Of a DNA stretch of 64,000 nt, positions 45,501 to 54,289 are shown in pieces (positions within the stretch are counted from its first letter, which is position 1; the number at the start of each line of letters is the position of its first letter). Source of the DNA: Jannaschia sp. CCS1. GTDB taxonomy: Bacteria > Pseudomonadota > Alphaproteobacteria > Rhodobacterales > Rhodobacteraceae. The notes under the pieces were generated by a model. That model ran no database searches. It was not told where the DNA came from and saw only the letters and a list, made by a program, of their open reading frames with translations. Made by a program: the position numbers and the translations under genes. The stretch is taken from positions 3,596,001 through 3,660,000 of the forward strand of contig NC_007802.1 of NCBI RefSeq assembly GCF_000013565.1, given 5' to 3'.

Positions 45501-48500
45501 ATTCAGATCGCCCTGAACAGTATCGTAAGTGCCGGAGCACGTCGTGGTATCGCCCGGCTCAAGCCCGCCCGCAGGCAACGCAGCGCAGCTTAACCCGCTG
45601 AGCATAGGGTCATTGATCACAGGCGCGCCCGTCAGGGTCACGTTGCCGGTATTCTCGATGGTGAAGGTATAGGTGATCGTCTCCATCGCAGCACTGAAGT
45701 TGGCCAGGTCGGCGTCCTTCTCCAGGGAAATGGACGGCAGACGCTCGGGGCCTTGGGTGGTCAGCACCCCGGTGCGGGTTATCTGGCCCGCGCCCGAGGA
45801 TGGGATCGGCGTGGCGACACCGGTGGCCACGTTGTCGATCTGTCCGGCGTCCACATCGCTTTGCAGCACGGTATAGACAAAGCGGCAGCTGTTATCGCTT
45901 GCGCCCGGTGCCAGCGGTCCCACGGTGCAGGTCGTGCCGGTCACGATGCTGTCGGTCACTGCGACGGAGTTCAGCGTCACGTTGCCGGTGTTGCGCACCT
46001 CAATGGTGAAGCTGACAGCATCGTTCGCTGCGGTGTAGGCAGGCGTTGGTGTCCCGGCGGTCAGGGTCTTGATGATCAGCATCTCGGGCTGCGGGGTGGC
46101 CAGCGGGTGCATGTCACCCCGGTTGCCGCTCACCTGCGCGCCATCAGGGTCAAGGCCCGTGGCGGTGGCGGTGTTGCTCAGCATCTGGGCATCAAAGTTC
46201 GCCTGGGTGACGGTATAGTCCCCGGTACAGGTCAGCACACCGCCGGGGGCGAGCGTGACGTTTGCGGGGGCGGGCACGCCGCCGACCGTACAGGTCAGTG
46301 ACGGGATCAACGGATCAGATAGGCTGACATCGCTCAGGGTTTGGTTCCCGCTGTTGGTGGCCGTCAGCGTATAGGTGAGAACGTCACCCGCGCTCGCGGG
46401 GTCCGGACCTGCGGTGACATCTTTGGCCACGGTCAGCGCCGGGGCCGCAAGGGCGGGCACCGTCGCCTGTGCACTGGGAGAGTTGTAGACGCTGGTGCTG
46501 TTGTTGGGGGGCGCACCGAATTCGACCGAGGCAAAGGCCGTATTCACGACCTCCTCCTCATCCAGATCCGCCAGCGTCACGGTATATTGGCCGGTACAAT
46601 TAACGGTTTCTCCGGGCGCGAAATCCGGGTCCCCGCCCGTTGGCGTGAAACAGGTAATCGGGTTGGGCGTCAGCATTGCATCCACGACAGTCACCGGTCG
46701 CACGAAGGACCGAGTGCCATTGTTGGTGACCTGGAACGTGAACGTCAGGACGTCGCCAACCTCATTGAACTGCAGACCGCTTGCGGTCCCGCCCACCGGA
46801 TCCGTGATCGACAAAAGTGTTTTCGACAGCGCCAGCGCAGGGGTGCCCCCGGACGGCACCGTCTCGGTCACCGGCGGCGATGTGGTGGTGCCGGAGGTCG
46901 CGGTCGCGTTGTTGACGACGGTCCCGATAAAGACGTCGTCGGCTGTGACAACGTAATCGCCGGTGCAGGTGTAGGTCCCGTTGGGCGGGATCCCCGCTGC
47001 GGGGAATGTGGGGCAGGTTATGTCCGCGGGGGCAACGCGATCATCGGTGATTGTCACTGCATCAAAAAGCGTGACGTTGCCGGTGTTGGTCGCAACATAG
47101 GTGTAGGTGATCGTACTTCCGACCGTCAGGACCGTCGCGGGCGGTGCGGTCTTGGTCAATGACAGGGACGGGTTCTGCTGCGCAAAGGCCGTTTCCGTGC
47201 CCGGCGTGGCCGTATTGACCGGCCCGGAATTGTAGGTGGTGGACGCATTGGCCGAGTTCGCGAAACTGCCCGCGTTCAGGTCTGGCTGGGTGACGGCATA
47301 GGTCGCGGTACACGACACGCTGTCGCCCGGAGCCACATTGACCGGCCCGCCTGACGGACAGGCCACGGTCGCCCCGATCGTGGTGTCGGTCACGGTGATG
47401 GCATCGCTCAGCGTGACATTACCGGTATTCGTCACCGTGAATGTGTAGGTCAGGATGTCGCCCACATCATCAAAGGTCAGCGTACTCTGCACGCTGCCGC
47501 CCACATCGGTCACAGAGGTCAGATCCTTGGCGATGGAAATCGCGGGCGCAGCGGCGGCATTGGCCGTGGCCATGTCGGTGGGCGACGTCACGGTCGCAGT
47601 ACCACCTGGATAGGTCGGGCCGGGCACGACCGTCTGGGTCACGCTGGCCGATGCGATATTGACCACGCTGCCTGCATCAAGATTCGGCTGCGTGACCGCA
47701 TAGCTTGCGGTACATGTGATGGTACTTTGCGGCGCAAGACCGCCTGCTGGCAGGACAGGGCACGATACGCTGGTGCGGTTGTCCGCCACCGTGATCGGCG
47801 CGGTCAGCGTCATGTTACCGGTATTGGTCACGACGTAGTCGTAGGTGACGATGTCGCCCACGGTATCGAAATTGTCCCCACCCGACACGGTCTTGACCAC
47901 GTTCAGCGCTGGCAGTTGCTCGGGCCCCGTGATCGTCAGCGCTTCGTCGTCGCTGACATTCGTGCCCTGCGCCGTTTCCCCCGTAACGGATGCGGTGTTC
48001 GTATAGCTGCCCGCATCGATCAGCGGTTGGGTGATCGTCAGGTCTGCGCTGAGGGCCGACCCGTTGGCGCAGGTCGTGGTGTTTGCCCCAGGCGCGAGAT
48101 CGGCCAACAGGCAGGAAAAACCGAGCGCGCTGTCGGTCAGGGTCAAATTGGTCAGGGTGACGTCGCCGTCGTTGAAGACCTGAAAGGTGAACGTCTCGGT
48201 GTCGTTGAGCCCACCAAACAAGCCGTCGCCGCCTTCATCGGTTTTCACGACGCGCACGGCCGCGACCTCGGCGGGGCCGGTGATCGTGGCGGTTCCCGTT
48301 TGCTGGGGCAATGCCGTGCCCCCCGCGCCATCTGCATTTGCGGCGGCCACATTGACGATCTCTCCGCGATCAATATCGGCCTGCACGACGTTGTACGTGA
48401 ATGAGCAGGACGTGTCGCTGATCCCCGGCGCGATACTGGCGATGGTGCAGGACAGTGCCGGATCAAAAAACGGATCGGTGACGACGACATCAGTCAACGT

Positions 48501-50030
48501 CACGTTGCCAGTGTTCTCAACGGTCAGCGTGAAGACGATAGGATCGTTGACGGCGGAAAAACTAGCGACACCCGCGGTCTTGGTGAAGGTAAAGCTATCG
48601 TCTTGCGTCACGGGCACGGAGGCGGTGTCTGCCTCGGGCGTTGTGCCCGTCTCGGTCGTCGTCACCACGGCAGAGTTGACCAGCGGCCCACCGCCATCAA
48701 TATCCGCCTGCTCCACCGTGTAGGAGATCGTGTAGGTCCAGGTCTCGCCCACGTCGATCCGGCCCACTTGATCGCGACCATCGGTGCCGCCGCCCTCAAC
48801 CGGGCCGGTCAGGGTCCCGGCGCTGCCATTGGGCAACGTATCGGCGATGTTGATCCCGGTCAGGGGGATGTCGCCGGTATTCTCCACCTCGATCTGATAG
48901 TTGATGACGTCGCCTTCCGCGGTCGCCACCGCCACGCCCGAAATGCGGCGCTTGTCGACCTCAAACCCGATGTCGCCCTCAACCTCGATGGTCACCGTGG
49001 CCGTCGCAGTCAGCCCGGCGGGGTCGGTGACGGTATAGGTGAACGTATCGGTGCCCAGAAAATAGACATCCGGCGTGTAGCTGAACGTCCCGTTCGGGTT
49101 CAGGGTCAGCGTGCCGTCCGTGGGTCCGCTGTTGGGGCCGCTGACAACCAGAGTGCCGCCATCGGGGTCGTTGTCGATACCGTTGCCATTGTCCGCTGTG
49201 ACATCGCCCGTGATCGCAACATTCACCGGGGTGGTGAAGTCGTCATCCTGGGCCAGTGGCGCAAGGTTCGGAAAGTCTGCCAGCGCACAGGAGAAGCCGT
49301 CATTGTTGCCCGAGGGGTCGCCGATACCCACCTGAACGGCCCGCGGCGCGTTGGTCGTGTAGTCAAAGATCTCAAACAACAGGCCGGTGTTGTTGTTGAA
49401 GGTGAACAAACGGCCACTGCGGTCGGTCCAGGTCGCGCCGTAGCCGCCACCTGGCAACCCACCCGAGACGTTGACGCGTGATTTGGATCGGTTGGCGATG
49501 TTGTAGGTATACATCTGGTTGCCGCTAAACCCGATCAGACGATCACCACCACCTGGGATGAACGCCACATCAGCGGGTCCGCCGCCGCTGCCGGAGAAAT
49601 CGACCCGAGTGATCGCCCCGGTCGCAAGATCCACCCTGTCGTACCGGTTGTTGTTGCGACGCAGATAGAAATTGTTGGACCGGTCCAGATCGCCCGAATA
49701 GGTGAAGAACCCAACGTTGAAGACGACTTCTGTGTCGCCGTTCGATCCGACCCGGATGATCGTATTGCCTTGTGACGCATAGGCGTAGCCGTCGATCACA
49801 TTGTAGCCGGTGGCGTTGTAGCTGCCCTGGTTGGAGCCGATATTGGTGTAGGACGAGGTGATCGGATCAAAGATCCGCAACTGACCCGACTGCACCTGGT
49901 AAATGTCACCGGTGCAGCCGAAGGTCGGCAGCGTTGACTGCGCCTGAGCCACCTCTGCCGCGCCGAAGGTTCCTGCGACCAATGCCGACAGGCCGATGAT
50001 AGACGCCCTGAACCGTGCAAAAAGTGCCAT
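39570..50030 (-). CDS. Giant exported DUF11-repeat surface protein (3486 aa)
   Basis: ATG 50030 with GGGAGCGAG upstream. Signal peptide at residues 1-31 (hydrophobic core SIIGLSALVAG, cleavage after AQA). Residues about 36-250 form a beta-propeller-like DUF6923-type domain (NVIDGYAYASQGNTIIRVG), 255-352 a cadherin/Big_9-like domain (NPNGTFSYTPDVYFLGTDTF), 355-3289 about 24 DUF11-type beta-sandwich repeats each holding a NTGNVTL-like core, then an SdrD-B-like segment (GRVFDDRDFDGVFDAGSEEG) and a short OmpA-like C-terminus. No LPXTG or autotransporter barrel is present. It lies 95 bases downstream of the outer-membrane barrel gene, which may anchor or export it. Role in adhesion or surface layer is inferred. 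Confidence 0.9.
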   Translation of the reverse strand: MALFARFRASIIGLSALVAGTFGAAEVAQAQSTLPTFGCTGDIYQVQSGQLRIFDPITSSYTNIGSNQGSYNATGYNVIDGYAYASQGNTIIRVGSNGDTEVVFNVGFFTYSGDLDRSNNFYLRRNNNRYDRVDLATGAITRVDFSGSGGGPADVAFIPGGGDRLIGFSGNQMYTYNIANRSKSRVNVSGGLPGGGYGATWTDRSGRLFTFNNNTGLLFEIFDYTTNAPRAVQVGIGDPSGNNDGFSCALADFPNLAPLAQDDDFTTPVNVAITGDVTADNGNGIDNDPDGGTLVVSGPNSGPTDGTLTLNPNGTFSYTPDVYFLGTDTFTYTVTDPAGLTATATVTIEVEGDIGFEVDKRRISGVAVATAEGDVINYQIEVENTGDIPLTGINIADTLPNGSAGTLTGPVEGGGTDGRDQVGRIDVGETWTYTISYTVEQADIDGGGPLVNSAVVTTTETGTTPEADTASVPVTQDDSFTFTKTAGVASFSAVNDPIVFTLTVENTGNVTLTDVVVTDPFFDPALSCTIASIAPGISDTSCSFTYNVVQADIDRGEIVNVAAANADGAGGTALPQQTGTATITGPAEVAAVRVVKTDEGGDGLFGGLNDTETFTFQVFNDGDVTLTNLTLTDSALGFSCLLADLAPGANTTTCANGSALSADLTITQPLIDAGSYTNTASVTGETAQGTNVSDDEALTITGPEQLPALNVVKTVSGGDNFDTVGDIVTYDYVVTNTGNMTLTAPITVADNRTSVSCPVLPAGGLAPQSTITCTASYAVTQPNLDAGSVVNIASASVTQTVVPGPTYPGGTATVTSPTDMATANAAAAPAISIAKDLTSVTDVGGSVQSTLTFDDVGDILTYTFTVTNTGNVTLSDAITVTDTTIGATVACPSGGPVNVAPGDSVSCTATYAVTQPDLNAGSFANSANASTTYNSGPVNTATPGTETAFAQQNPSLSLTKTAPPATVLTVGSTITYTYVATNTGNVTLFDAVTITDDRVAPADITCPTFPAAGIPPNGTYTCTGDYVVTADDVFIGTVVNNATATSGTTTSPPVTETVPSGGTPALALSKTLLSITDPVGGTASGLQFNEVGDVLTFTFQVTNNGTRSFVRPVTVVDAMLTPNPITCFTPTGGDPDFAPGETVNCTGQYTVTLADLDEEEVVNTAFASVEFGAPPNNSTSVYNSPSAQATVPALAAPALTVAKDVTAGPDPASAGDVLTYTLTATNSGNQTLSDVSLSDPLIPSLTCTVGGVPAPANVTLAPGGVLTCTGDYTVTQANFDAQMLSNTATATGLDPDGAQVSGNRGDMHPLATPQPEMLIIKTLTAGTPTPAYTAANDAVSFTIEVRNTGNVTLNSVAVTDSIVTGTTCTVGPLAPGASDNSCRFVYTVLQSDVDAGQIDNVATGVATPIPSSGAGQITRTGVLTTQGPERLPSISLEKDADLANFSAAMETITYTFTIENTGNVTLTGAPVINDPMLSGLSCAALPAGGLEPGDTTTCSGTYDTVQGDLNAGEVVNNASVSMPNPVDPGTPLTATATETVPAVQTPSISLAKTADVTNFTAANQTITYTYTITNTGNVTLTSAPVLTDNRIPTGLTCDPVPAGGLIPLATLECEGPYQTTQTDVDAGGVTNMAAVEIDDPNNPDTPVRAMAQATVPSVRDAVIDVEKAPSITSGAAVGDIITYTYTVTNRGNTTLTNIVLDDQQTSAAGTGPLAISNGGVILSLAPLESATLTAQYEVTQADFDAGTALSNTVTARATPPTGVTPPTDNETETVSLSGAAPALVVLKDVPNLPATLVAGTDVTFRIRVENTGNVTLTAVTLTDTLRRLDGTIIAMPTPTGPAQDLGTAGALDVGETWVYALTYTLTQMDVDAGGISNSVLVAAQDPFGTGVDDLSDETSPTGDAPTLVQIPSAPSLEALKTVATAASAVGSQAVFEIAVENTGNVTLTNVGIASDTITRLDGAAVTGAISGPTFASSSMGSPSGTLVPGETATYTIAYTLTQEDLDAGGIQNTATAVGTPPVGGPIDDISDDNGIGGSDPTVMQIAPTLGLVIDKRLTAGGPTFDDTSDVLTFAFDVTNTGNVTLTQPITVDDPLITGAGGSVVCPPTLAAPGETVTCTGSYTITQPDLNAGNVTNTATATGVFGSLETTSPPDTVVVSADQDPALELLKVADPIAPADFVVGAVVSYTYTATNTGNVTLTTPITVTDDRISGADLTCPAFPAGGLAPTQTYVCTGTYVVTSDDVDVGSVINNATATSGATTSPPASETIPAGSAPALTVTKDLFSVADSGGAVRATPEFEAVGDVLTYTFTVENTGSRAFVNEITVVDALLPGSPISCWVPVAGTDPDFRSGETATCTGTYTVTQPDLDAGEVLNSALASTSFGAIPTIYNSATDSETAPAATTPGISFDKRVTSAPITAVGQDITYEFEVINTGNQTLTDVTVTDPLLPGLSCTVASLAPNDNLVCSETYTVTQADIDTGSVVNTASATGTTPSGAGVTENDQQITAMPAANPQMTLGKSASPTPFGPIGSDIIYTFTVTNTGNVTLRDIVVTDAIDLGFSCTVPDLAPLESNSSCTLVYQVTQENVDAASFTNVGSVSATPPSGVPFSQTGGTTTPGPTPAPALELTKTTSVDFLDTGGTVTFTFAVQNTGTVTLQPPTINDTMTRLDPANTPTGPIGPLSAPAESGTANNLLDVGETWTYTATYVITLDDVNAGGFQNTATATAMDRFGNMASDVSDDGDDGDGNTTDDPTRVEITGAPSLEVEKIVTTPGLVATDEVLFTITAQNTGNVTLDTPLIADTLTQIDGTPVGGTIAAPVLISGNAAGIAPGEAWVWEVRYTLVQDDVDAGGLSNTATVTASPPTGAPINDVSRDGDPNDGNISDDPTQLQIARTPQIEVLKTLISAGDALGQTIVFDISVRNAGNVTLTGLAITSEDLTNFDGSALVPDSVVQTSGDPTGILAVAATSVFRVTYTITQSDIDAGGVLNSATLQATSPTGAPINDISDTGSGTGSTPTPATIAQIDILEVGKTAGIPTRVNGTLTQVVFQIDIQNTGNVTQTGLEVVDDLTGFVAPATLIEVETPAPTGLNGAAGNTAYDGVAVVQLLDGAVDLEPGQGGTITLTVRYDIAGGNPASPNTVSVTSDRITSAETATALVAGITAQPDLFATKTASPQTAILGDTITYTMTFENRLTTAEAGLTLVDELPFGLQYTPGSATFNGLDTPAPVIVGRQLQWPNITLGPSETVTIALQARLGGGDSTELTNRAFILAPDGSILSNIASATVTRRSEALFDCAEILGRVFDDRDFDGVFDAGSEEGLPRVRLVTVDGTLITTDEFGRFSVPCAALPRQRVGSNFQLELDDRTLPTGFFVTSENPRVLRVTPGTMTVFNFGATFGQLIEIDLTAEAFEADGSPSPALAQGIDRLVQVLAERPSVLQLDYYRAGEGQDEARAHVRAVEELVLERWGRNATYNLRVVTNITRLQ
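40164..48968 (-). repeat. Tandem coding repeats (about 24 DUF11-type units)
   Basis: Coding repeats with a unit of roughly 120 residues (about 365 bases). Landmarks in each unit are NTGN-TL, a following T-D, and Q-D-DAG (variants such as TQPDLNAGS and TQADIDTGS). Some units pair a TC end (PSLTC, GLSC) and others RLDG, suggesting at least two interspersed subtypes and past block duplication: units near 46.5-47.0 kb and near 42.8-43.3 kb are similar in order and wording (DP-DPDFA/RSGET). Confidence 0.85.
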
Positions 50031-50125
50031 GCGATCTCGCTCCCCAGCGTCACGTGCGGCGCCGCGCGCTGCCGTGACTTGAAATTTGTGCGCCCCGATC
50101 CGGTCGGTGCGAAAACGACGCAGCC

Positions 50126-53100
50126 CTAGAAGCTGGCCGTCAGGTTCAAGAACAGCCCCTGATCGTCCCGGGTCAGATCCGTGAGATCGTCCGAGAAGCT
50201 GCCAAAATTGTAGCCGACACCAAGGCTGACGCCGTTGCCGATCTGCCGAGAGATGGCGCCCAACACGCTTGTTTCGGTGAAGCCCGCCTGCTCTGCGCGC
50301 AGGGCACGCCATTCCAGCAGCGCGTCCCAGTTGTGCAGCATGTGATAGCGCGCATTCAGCACCGCGATATAGGCGTCATTGTCGGTGAAAGAATCCGTTT
50401 CCGTCGCCGCCGCCTCGGTCAGGCGAAACCCGACGCGCGCGCCGATGCGCAACTGATCGTTCAGCAGATAGCTGGAGTCGGCGCTGAAGACATGGGTGCG
50501 CTGACGCGGCCCAAGTTCATCGGTGCCGTTCAGCCGCTGGCCGACATCATCAAAGAGGTAGCGATACCGCACCAGCATGTTGAGGCGATCATTGTCCGTG
50601 GGGCGAAATGCATACCCGACGCTGGCATCAACGAAACTGCCATCCAGGATCGAGCTTTCATCAGTATCCGTGTCGATCCCCTCAAACGAGAACACGAACC
50701 GGCTGTGATCGTCGATGATATAGCGGCCATCCAGCGTGAGGGCGACGGTTTCGCTGTCAAGCGGCGCGCCCGAACGCTCCCCCTCCTCAATCCGGTATTC
50801 CAGGCGCGCGGCGGCGGTCAGCGCCTCATCCTCATAGCGCACGCCCAGACTGATGGCGCTGCGGTCGAAGTCATTGGCAAAGCTGTCGTCGACGGATCCA
50901 AACTCAAGGGCCGCGGTGTAGCTGAGGAATTCCGTCGTCTGATAGGTCAGTCCGTAGGCGGTGCTAAGCGAATTGTATCGCCCGAACATATCATATGTGT
51001 TCTCACCGAAATACGTGAGTTGGTCGTTCACTTGCCGACGGGCACCGGCGATCAGGCGTCCATTGTCGCGACCATCCAGCGTGACGCCAGAAATCGTCCG
51101 GCCGGGATCAAGTTCATAGCCGATATAGGCGGTCGTCCCCTCCCCATCATCATACCCCAACTGGAGCAATCCACCGGGGCCACGGGACCCGCCGGACACC
51201 TCGCCCTGCACGCTCCATCCGTCGGCAAAGGCGTAATTCGCGCCGACACCGAGGCGATCATTCCGCTCGAGTCCCTCATGCGCGACGGTCGCCTGACCGA
51301 AAATATAGACGTCGCGATCCTCGCCATAAGAATAGGTCAGGCGCGCGCCAACGTCAGTGCGCTGCCCGGTTTCCCCGAAAGATGCGGCGCGGTCCCGGTC
51401 CGTATGCTCCAACCCCAGGCCGAGCGTGTAGGCGGCGTTCAGCGCCAGCTCGACAGCGCCCTCTCCCCGGCGATCATACTCCCCTGCGGTGTTGGAATAA
51501 TCGTCATAGGTTAGCGAATATCGAAGCCCTTCGCGCGGAGTGGCGTCGATGAACACCCCCCAAAGCGTTTCATTACCCGTGGCGGAGGTGACGCTGTAAT
51601 CGAGGCTGGAGAAGCCTTCCTCCCGCTCCTCGTAATACGCGCCCATCACCCCGTCGCCCGCAAGGCCGATATCCGCAAAATCAAGCCGGGCGTCACCACG
51701 AATGGCCGTGCCAGAACCGCCGTTGGGGCCCACTGTGTCAAAGATCAGACCACCATCCGCGGAGAAGGTCGACCCAAAGCCCGGCCCTTCGCTTTCCGCA
51801 TATTCCAGGCGCACATGGCTGTTCTCGCCGATGCGCCATTCGATGTCGGCCCCCATCACCGTCTGATCGGCTGTTCCGGTCTCTTCGACCAGGCCCGAGA
51901 CGCCAACGCGCACATCGTCGGTCACCCACGCCTCGGCCCGGCCACCGACCGAATAACCATCTACGTCCGTGACGGTCGGCGTGTATTCATATTGCGCGAC
52001 CAGCCTGAGTTGCGGGTCATCGCCCGGTGTGCTGACGATCCCGGACGAACTGACGCGGCTGGCCAGAGGCGCGGACAGGGTCACGATGCCCTGCAGGTAG
52101 TTGATCTCGTAATCCTCGCCCGGTGTCAGGCGCACGATGTCGATGACACGGCCAGACACGGGGTCACGCACCTCAACGCTCAGAACTTCGGTCGCGACGC
52201 CGATATCCTGCCGTTGCAGCACATAGACGGAGCCGCCAGTGCCCAGAAACACGTCCCGCTGCGCCAGCATGTCGGGGCTGGCCGCATAGGCAAGGACGCT
52301 GGCGCGCGCCTCACCGCGCAGCGTTGTGTCTGCCGTGGCCCAATAACCCTGCGCGCCATAAAGCGACCGGTCGTTGCGTACGAGCCTTGCGCCATCAAGT
52401 CCCGCGTCGAAGTCGCCCCAAAGCACGTGGTTCCCATCCCGCTCGATCCGCACGTAAAGCCGGCCCGAGGTGGGCGTATCGTCCACAAGCGTGGAGTCGT
52501 CGCCATAGGTCGGGTAAAGATCATCGGGATCAATGCGTTGCACGGTGGAGCGGGGATCACGCTCCTCCAGACGGCGGAAGATGTCCTCGATATCGCCCTC
52601 GCCCGTATCGGCCTGTGCGGTGATCTCAAAGCCGTTCGCGGTGCGCCCATCGACGTAGAACGCGACACGACCGGAATCCCATTGCTCCGTCTCCTCGCCT
52701 TCAATCTCTCGCCAGCCAACGGTCAGATCGACCATCCCTGTCGTGAACCATTCGGACCGCGGGATTTCGATGTCGCGCACAAGATCGACGTGCTGCCCGG
52801 GCCCCGCGACCTGCACATCAACACCATATTCACCGGGCGGCAGAATGCGTTGCAGGACAAACCCTCCCGACCCGTCGCTTTGAACGCGCTCGCCCAGGGC
52901 CGTCACTGCGGCCCCCTCCACGATGGAGGTGCCGCGCACCGTCACGGCCCCGCCATGCACCGGAATGCGCGACCGCGCCGTCAGGTCCGAGCCGTCTTCG
53001 ACATCACTGGCCAAGGGGCGGCGATCCGGCTCACTCAGCAAAACAGGGAACGTCTCATCATAGCGCCCCTGGGCATCGTAGACGCGGTGGATGACCGCGA

Positions 53101-53614
53101 TGCGCGATCCCTCTGGCACCTCAACCTGTGCGGTTCCGTTGGGCAGGATCGGCACGACCTGAAGAGTGCGCTGCCCGCCGATGGCCGCAAGGTCCACGAT
53201 CCGCAATTCACCGCGCGTGATATAGGCCGGATAGTTCGTGGCGGATTGCAGTGTTGCGGTGTCACCGGCCTCGTAGGCGCGCGGATCACCCGCAACCTCC
53301 AGATCCAGACGCGGGATCGCGCCCAGGCCATCAAAGACGACTTCGATATCCGCATTGGCCAGGCGGACATCCGTGCGGCGCACAAGGTCACGGACCTCAT
53401 CATCGCCCTCGAACACCTCGCCATCCAGCGAGATCACAAAACCTGTCGGCACATTCTCGATACGCGGACCCGGCGCAGAAATTGCCGGCAGGCAGACCCC
53501 GTCGATCAGCCGCGCATCACCGGCACATGATTGCGCAGCGGCAGGCATTGCCAGCCCTGACACAGCAACAGCCACGCCAACGCCCAGCGCAAGCGCACTG
53601 ACTGACGTTCTCAT
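50126..53614 (-). CDS. Outer-membrane beta-barrel-type protein (1162 aa)
   Basis: ATG 53614; signal peptide MRTSVSALALGVGVAVAVSG with cleavage after AAAQ. The first 550 residues are periplasmic, beta-rich modules, including a carboxypeptidase-regulatory-like one (GFVLQRILPPGEYGVDVQ). From about residue 600 the sequence alternates polar/aromatic strands in pairs with short turns, ending in FLNLTASF, a C-terminal Phe typical of barrels assembled by the BAM complex. No TonB box or plug is evident. From memory this layout accompanies DUF11-repeat giants. It precedes the giant gene in one operon, so it may be its partner. Confidence 0.8.
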   Translation of the reverse strand: MRTSVSALALGVGVAVAVSGLAMPAAAQSCAGDARLIDGVCLPAISAPGPRIENVPTGFVISLDGEVFEGDDEVRDLVRRTDVRLANADIEVVFDGLGAIPRLDLEVAGDPRAYEAGDTATLQSATNYPAYITRGELRIVDLAAIGGQRTLQVVPILPNGTAQVEVPEGSRIAVIHRVYDAQGRYDETFPVLLSEPDRRPLASDVEDGSDLTARSRIPVHGGAVTVRGTSIVEGAAVTALGERVQSDGSGGFVLQRILPPGEYGVDVQVAGPGQHVDLVRDIEIPRSEWFTTGMVDLTVGWREIEGEETEQWDSGRVAFYVDGRTANGFEITAQADTGEGDIEDIFRRLEERDPRSTVQRIDPDDLYPTYGDDSTLVDDTPTSGRLYVRIERDGNHVLWGDFDAGLDGARLVRNDRSLYGAQGYWATADTTLRGEARASVLAYAASPDMLAQRDVFLGTGGSVYVLQRQDIGVATEVLSVEVRDPVSGRVIDIVRLTPGEDYEINYLQGIVTLSAPLASRVSSSGIVSTPGDDPQLRLVAQYEYTPTVTDVDGYSVGGRAEAWVTDDVRVGVSGLVEETGTADQTVMGADIEWRIGENSHVRLEYAESEGPGFGSTFSADGGLIFDTVGPNGGSGTAIRGDARLDFADIGLAGDGVMGAYYEEREEGFSSLDYSVTSATGNETLWGVFIDATPREGLRYSLTYDDYSNTAGEYDRRGEGAVELALNAAYTLGLGLEHTDRDRAASFGETGQRTDVGARLTYSYGEDRDVYIFGQATVAHEGLERNDRLGVGANYAFADGWSVQGEVSGGSRGPGGLLQLGYDDGEGTTAYIGYELDPGRTISGVTLDGRDNGRLIAGARRQVNDQLTYFGENTYDMFGRYNSLSTAYGLTYQTTEFLSYTAALEFGSVDDSFANDFDRSAISLGVRYEDEALTAAARLEYRIEEGERSGAPLDSETVALTLDGRYIIDDHSRFVFSFEGIDTDTDESSILDGSFVDASVGYAFRPTDNDRLNMLVRYRYLFDDVGQRLNGTDELGPRQRTHVFSADSSYLLNDQLRIGARVGFRLTEAAATETDSFTDNDAYIAVLNARYHMLHNWDALLEWRALRAEQAGFTETSVLGAISRQIGNGVSLGVGYNFGSFSDDLTDLTRDDQGLFLNLTASF

Positions 53615-54289
53615 CCGCGATAAGCGCGGCTCAGGTCGAGATCTCAGGCAAAGCGGTATACCAACCACCCGGCCCGATCCCGCCACTTTACGACCGTTCA
53701 ATTTGCAGCATCTTCCAAGAACTTCCACCTTGATCTTGCGTCGTCCTGCTCTGCTATCGCCAAAGCCCCCAGACATCCCAATTCGCGCGATTAACGCGAC
53801 GTTAGCGACCCACACCATTGAAGCCCACGGCAAGCGAACAACCGCTCATCTGCAATGTTGCCTCACCGCCACAGGGCCGCCTGCGGACCGCACGCGCAGG
53901 CTGCGGACACCATGGTAACCGCGACACCAGGCGACGATCTATGCGATCCCGTGGCGGCCGCCTTTCGGAAATCTCTCCGGTGGCGGCGCACAGCCTTGCC
54001 CGCCGGGTGTCTTGCCGGGAGCAAAATCAACGCACCGACCGACACGTCCGCTTGGCCAATCGTTCCTGACTGAGCACGTGCAAAGCCTGCCGCGCCCACA
54101 AGCTGCGCGTCTGAGGGCCATCCGCTTATTCGGCAGCGCATTGCCGCGTTCACGATGTGGCATCGACCCATTTCAGAACAGTTGCTTTTTCCTCAACTCG
54201 CGGTAACGTTGCGGCGTATTATTTATCACCTGAGTGGGCGTTTTTTTGCCCCCGGTGTGCGTATCCCTTTTTAAATTAGTGAGGTTCCC
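53615..54289. other. Divergent intergenic stretch, promoters only
   Basis: About 675 bases between the divergent barrel gene and the enzyme cluster. Frames exist on both strands but none has a recognisable domain. The 100 bases before 54290 turn AT-rich with T-tracts (54240-54275) and end in GTGAGG, likely promoter and ribosome binding site of the right-hand cluster. Confidence 0.4.

Noticed and set aside
40392-49481. Many long plus-strand frames and a recurring DNA motif resembling a spaced repeat array (possible CRISPR)
   Set aside because: The recurring sequence is the codons for the NTGNVTL core of DUF11 repeats, about 365 bases apart and diverged, far from CRISPR repeat-spacer geometry.
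51815-53530. A 571-codon plus-strand frame antisense to the barrel gene
   Set aside because: It mirrors the codon rhythm of the high-GC gene opposite; the translation is Arg/His/Ile-rich with no domain, while the minus strand has a signal peptide and barrel strands.
53863-54171. A 102-codon minus-strand frame in the intergenic region before the right-hand cluster
   Set aside because: No recognisable family, Arg/Ala-rich translation and competing frames on both strands; support is too weak.
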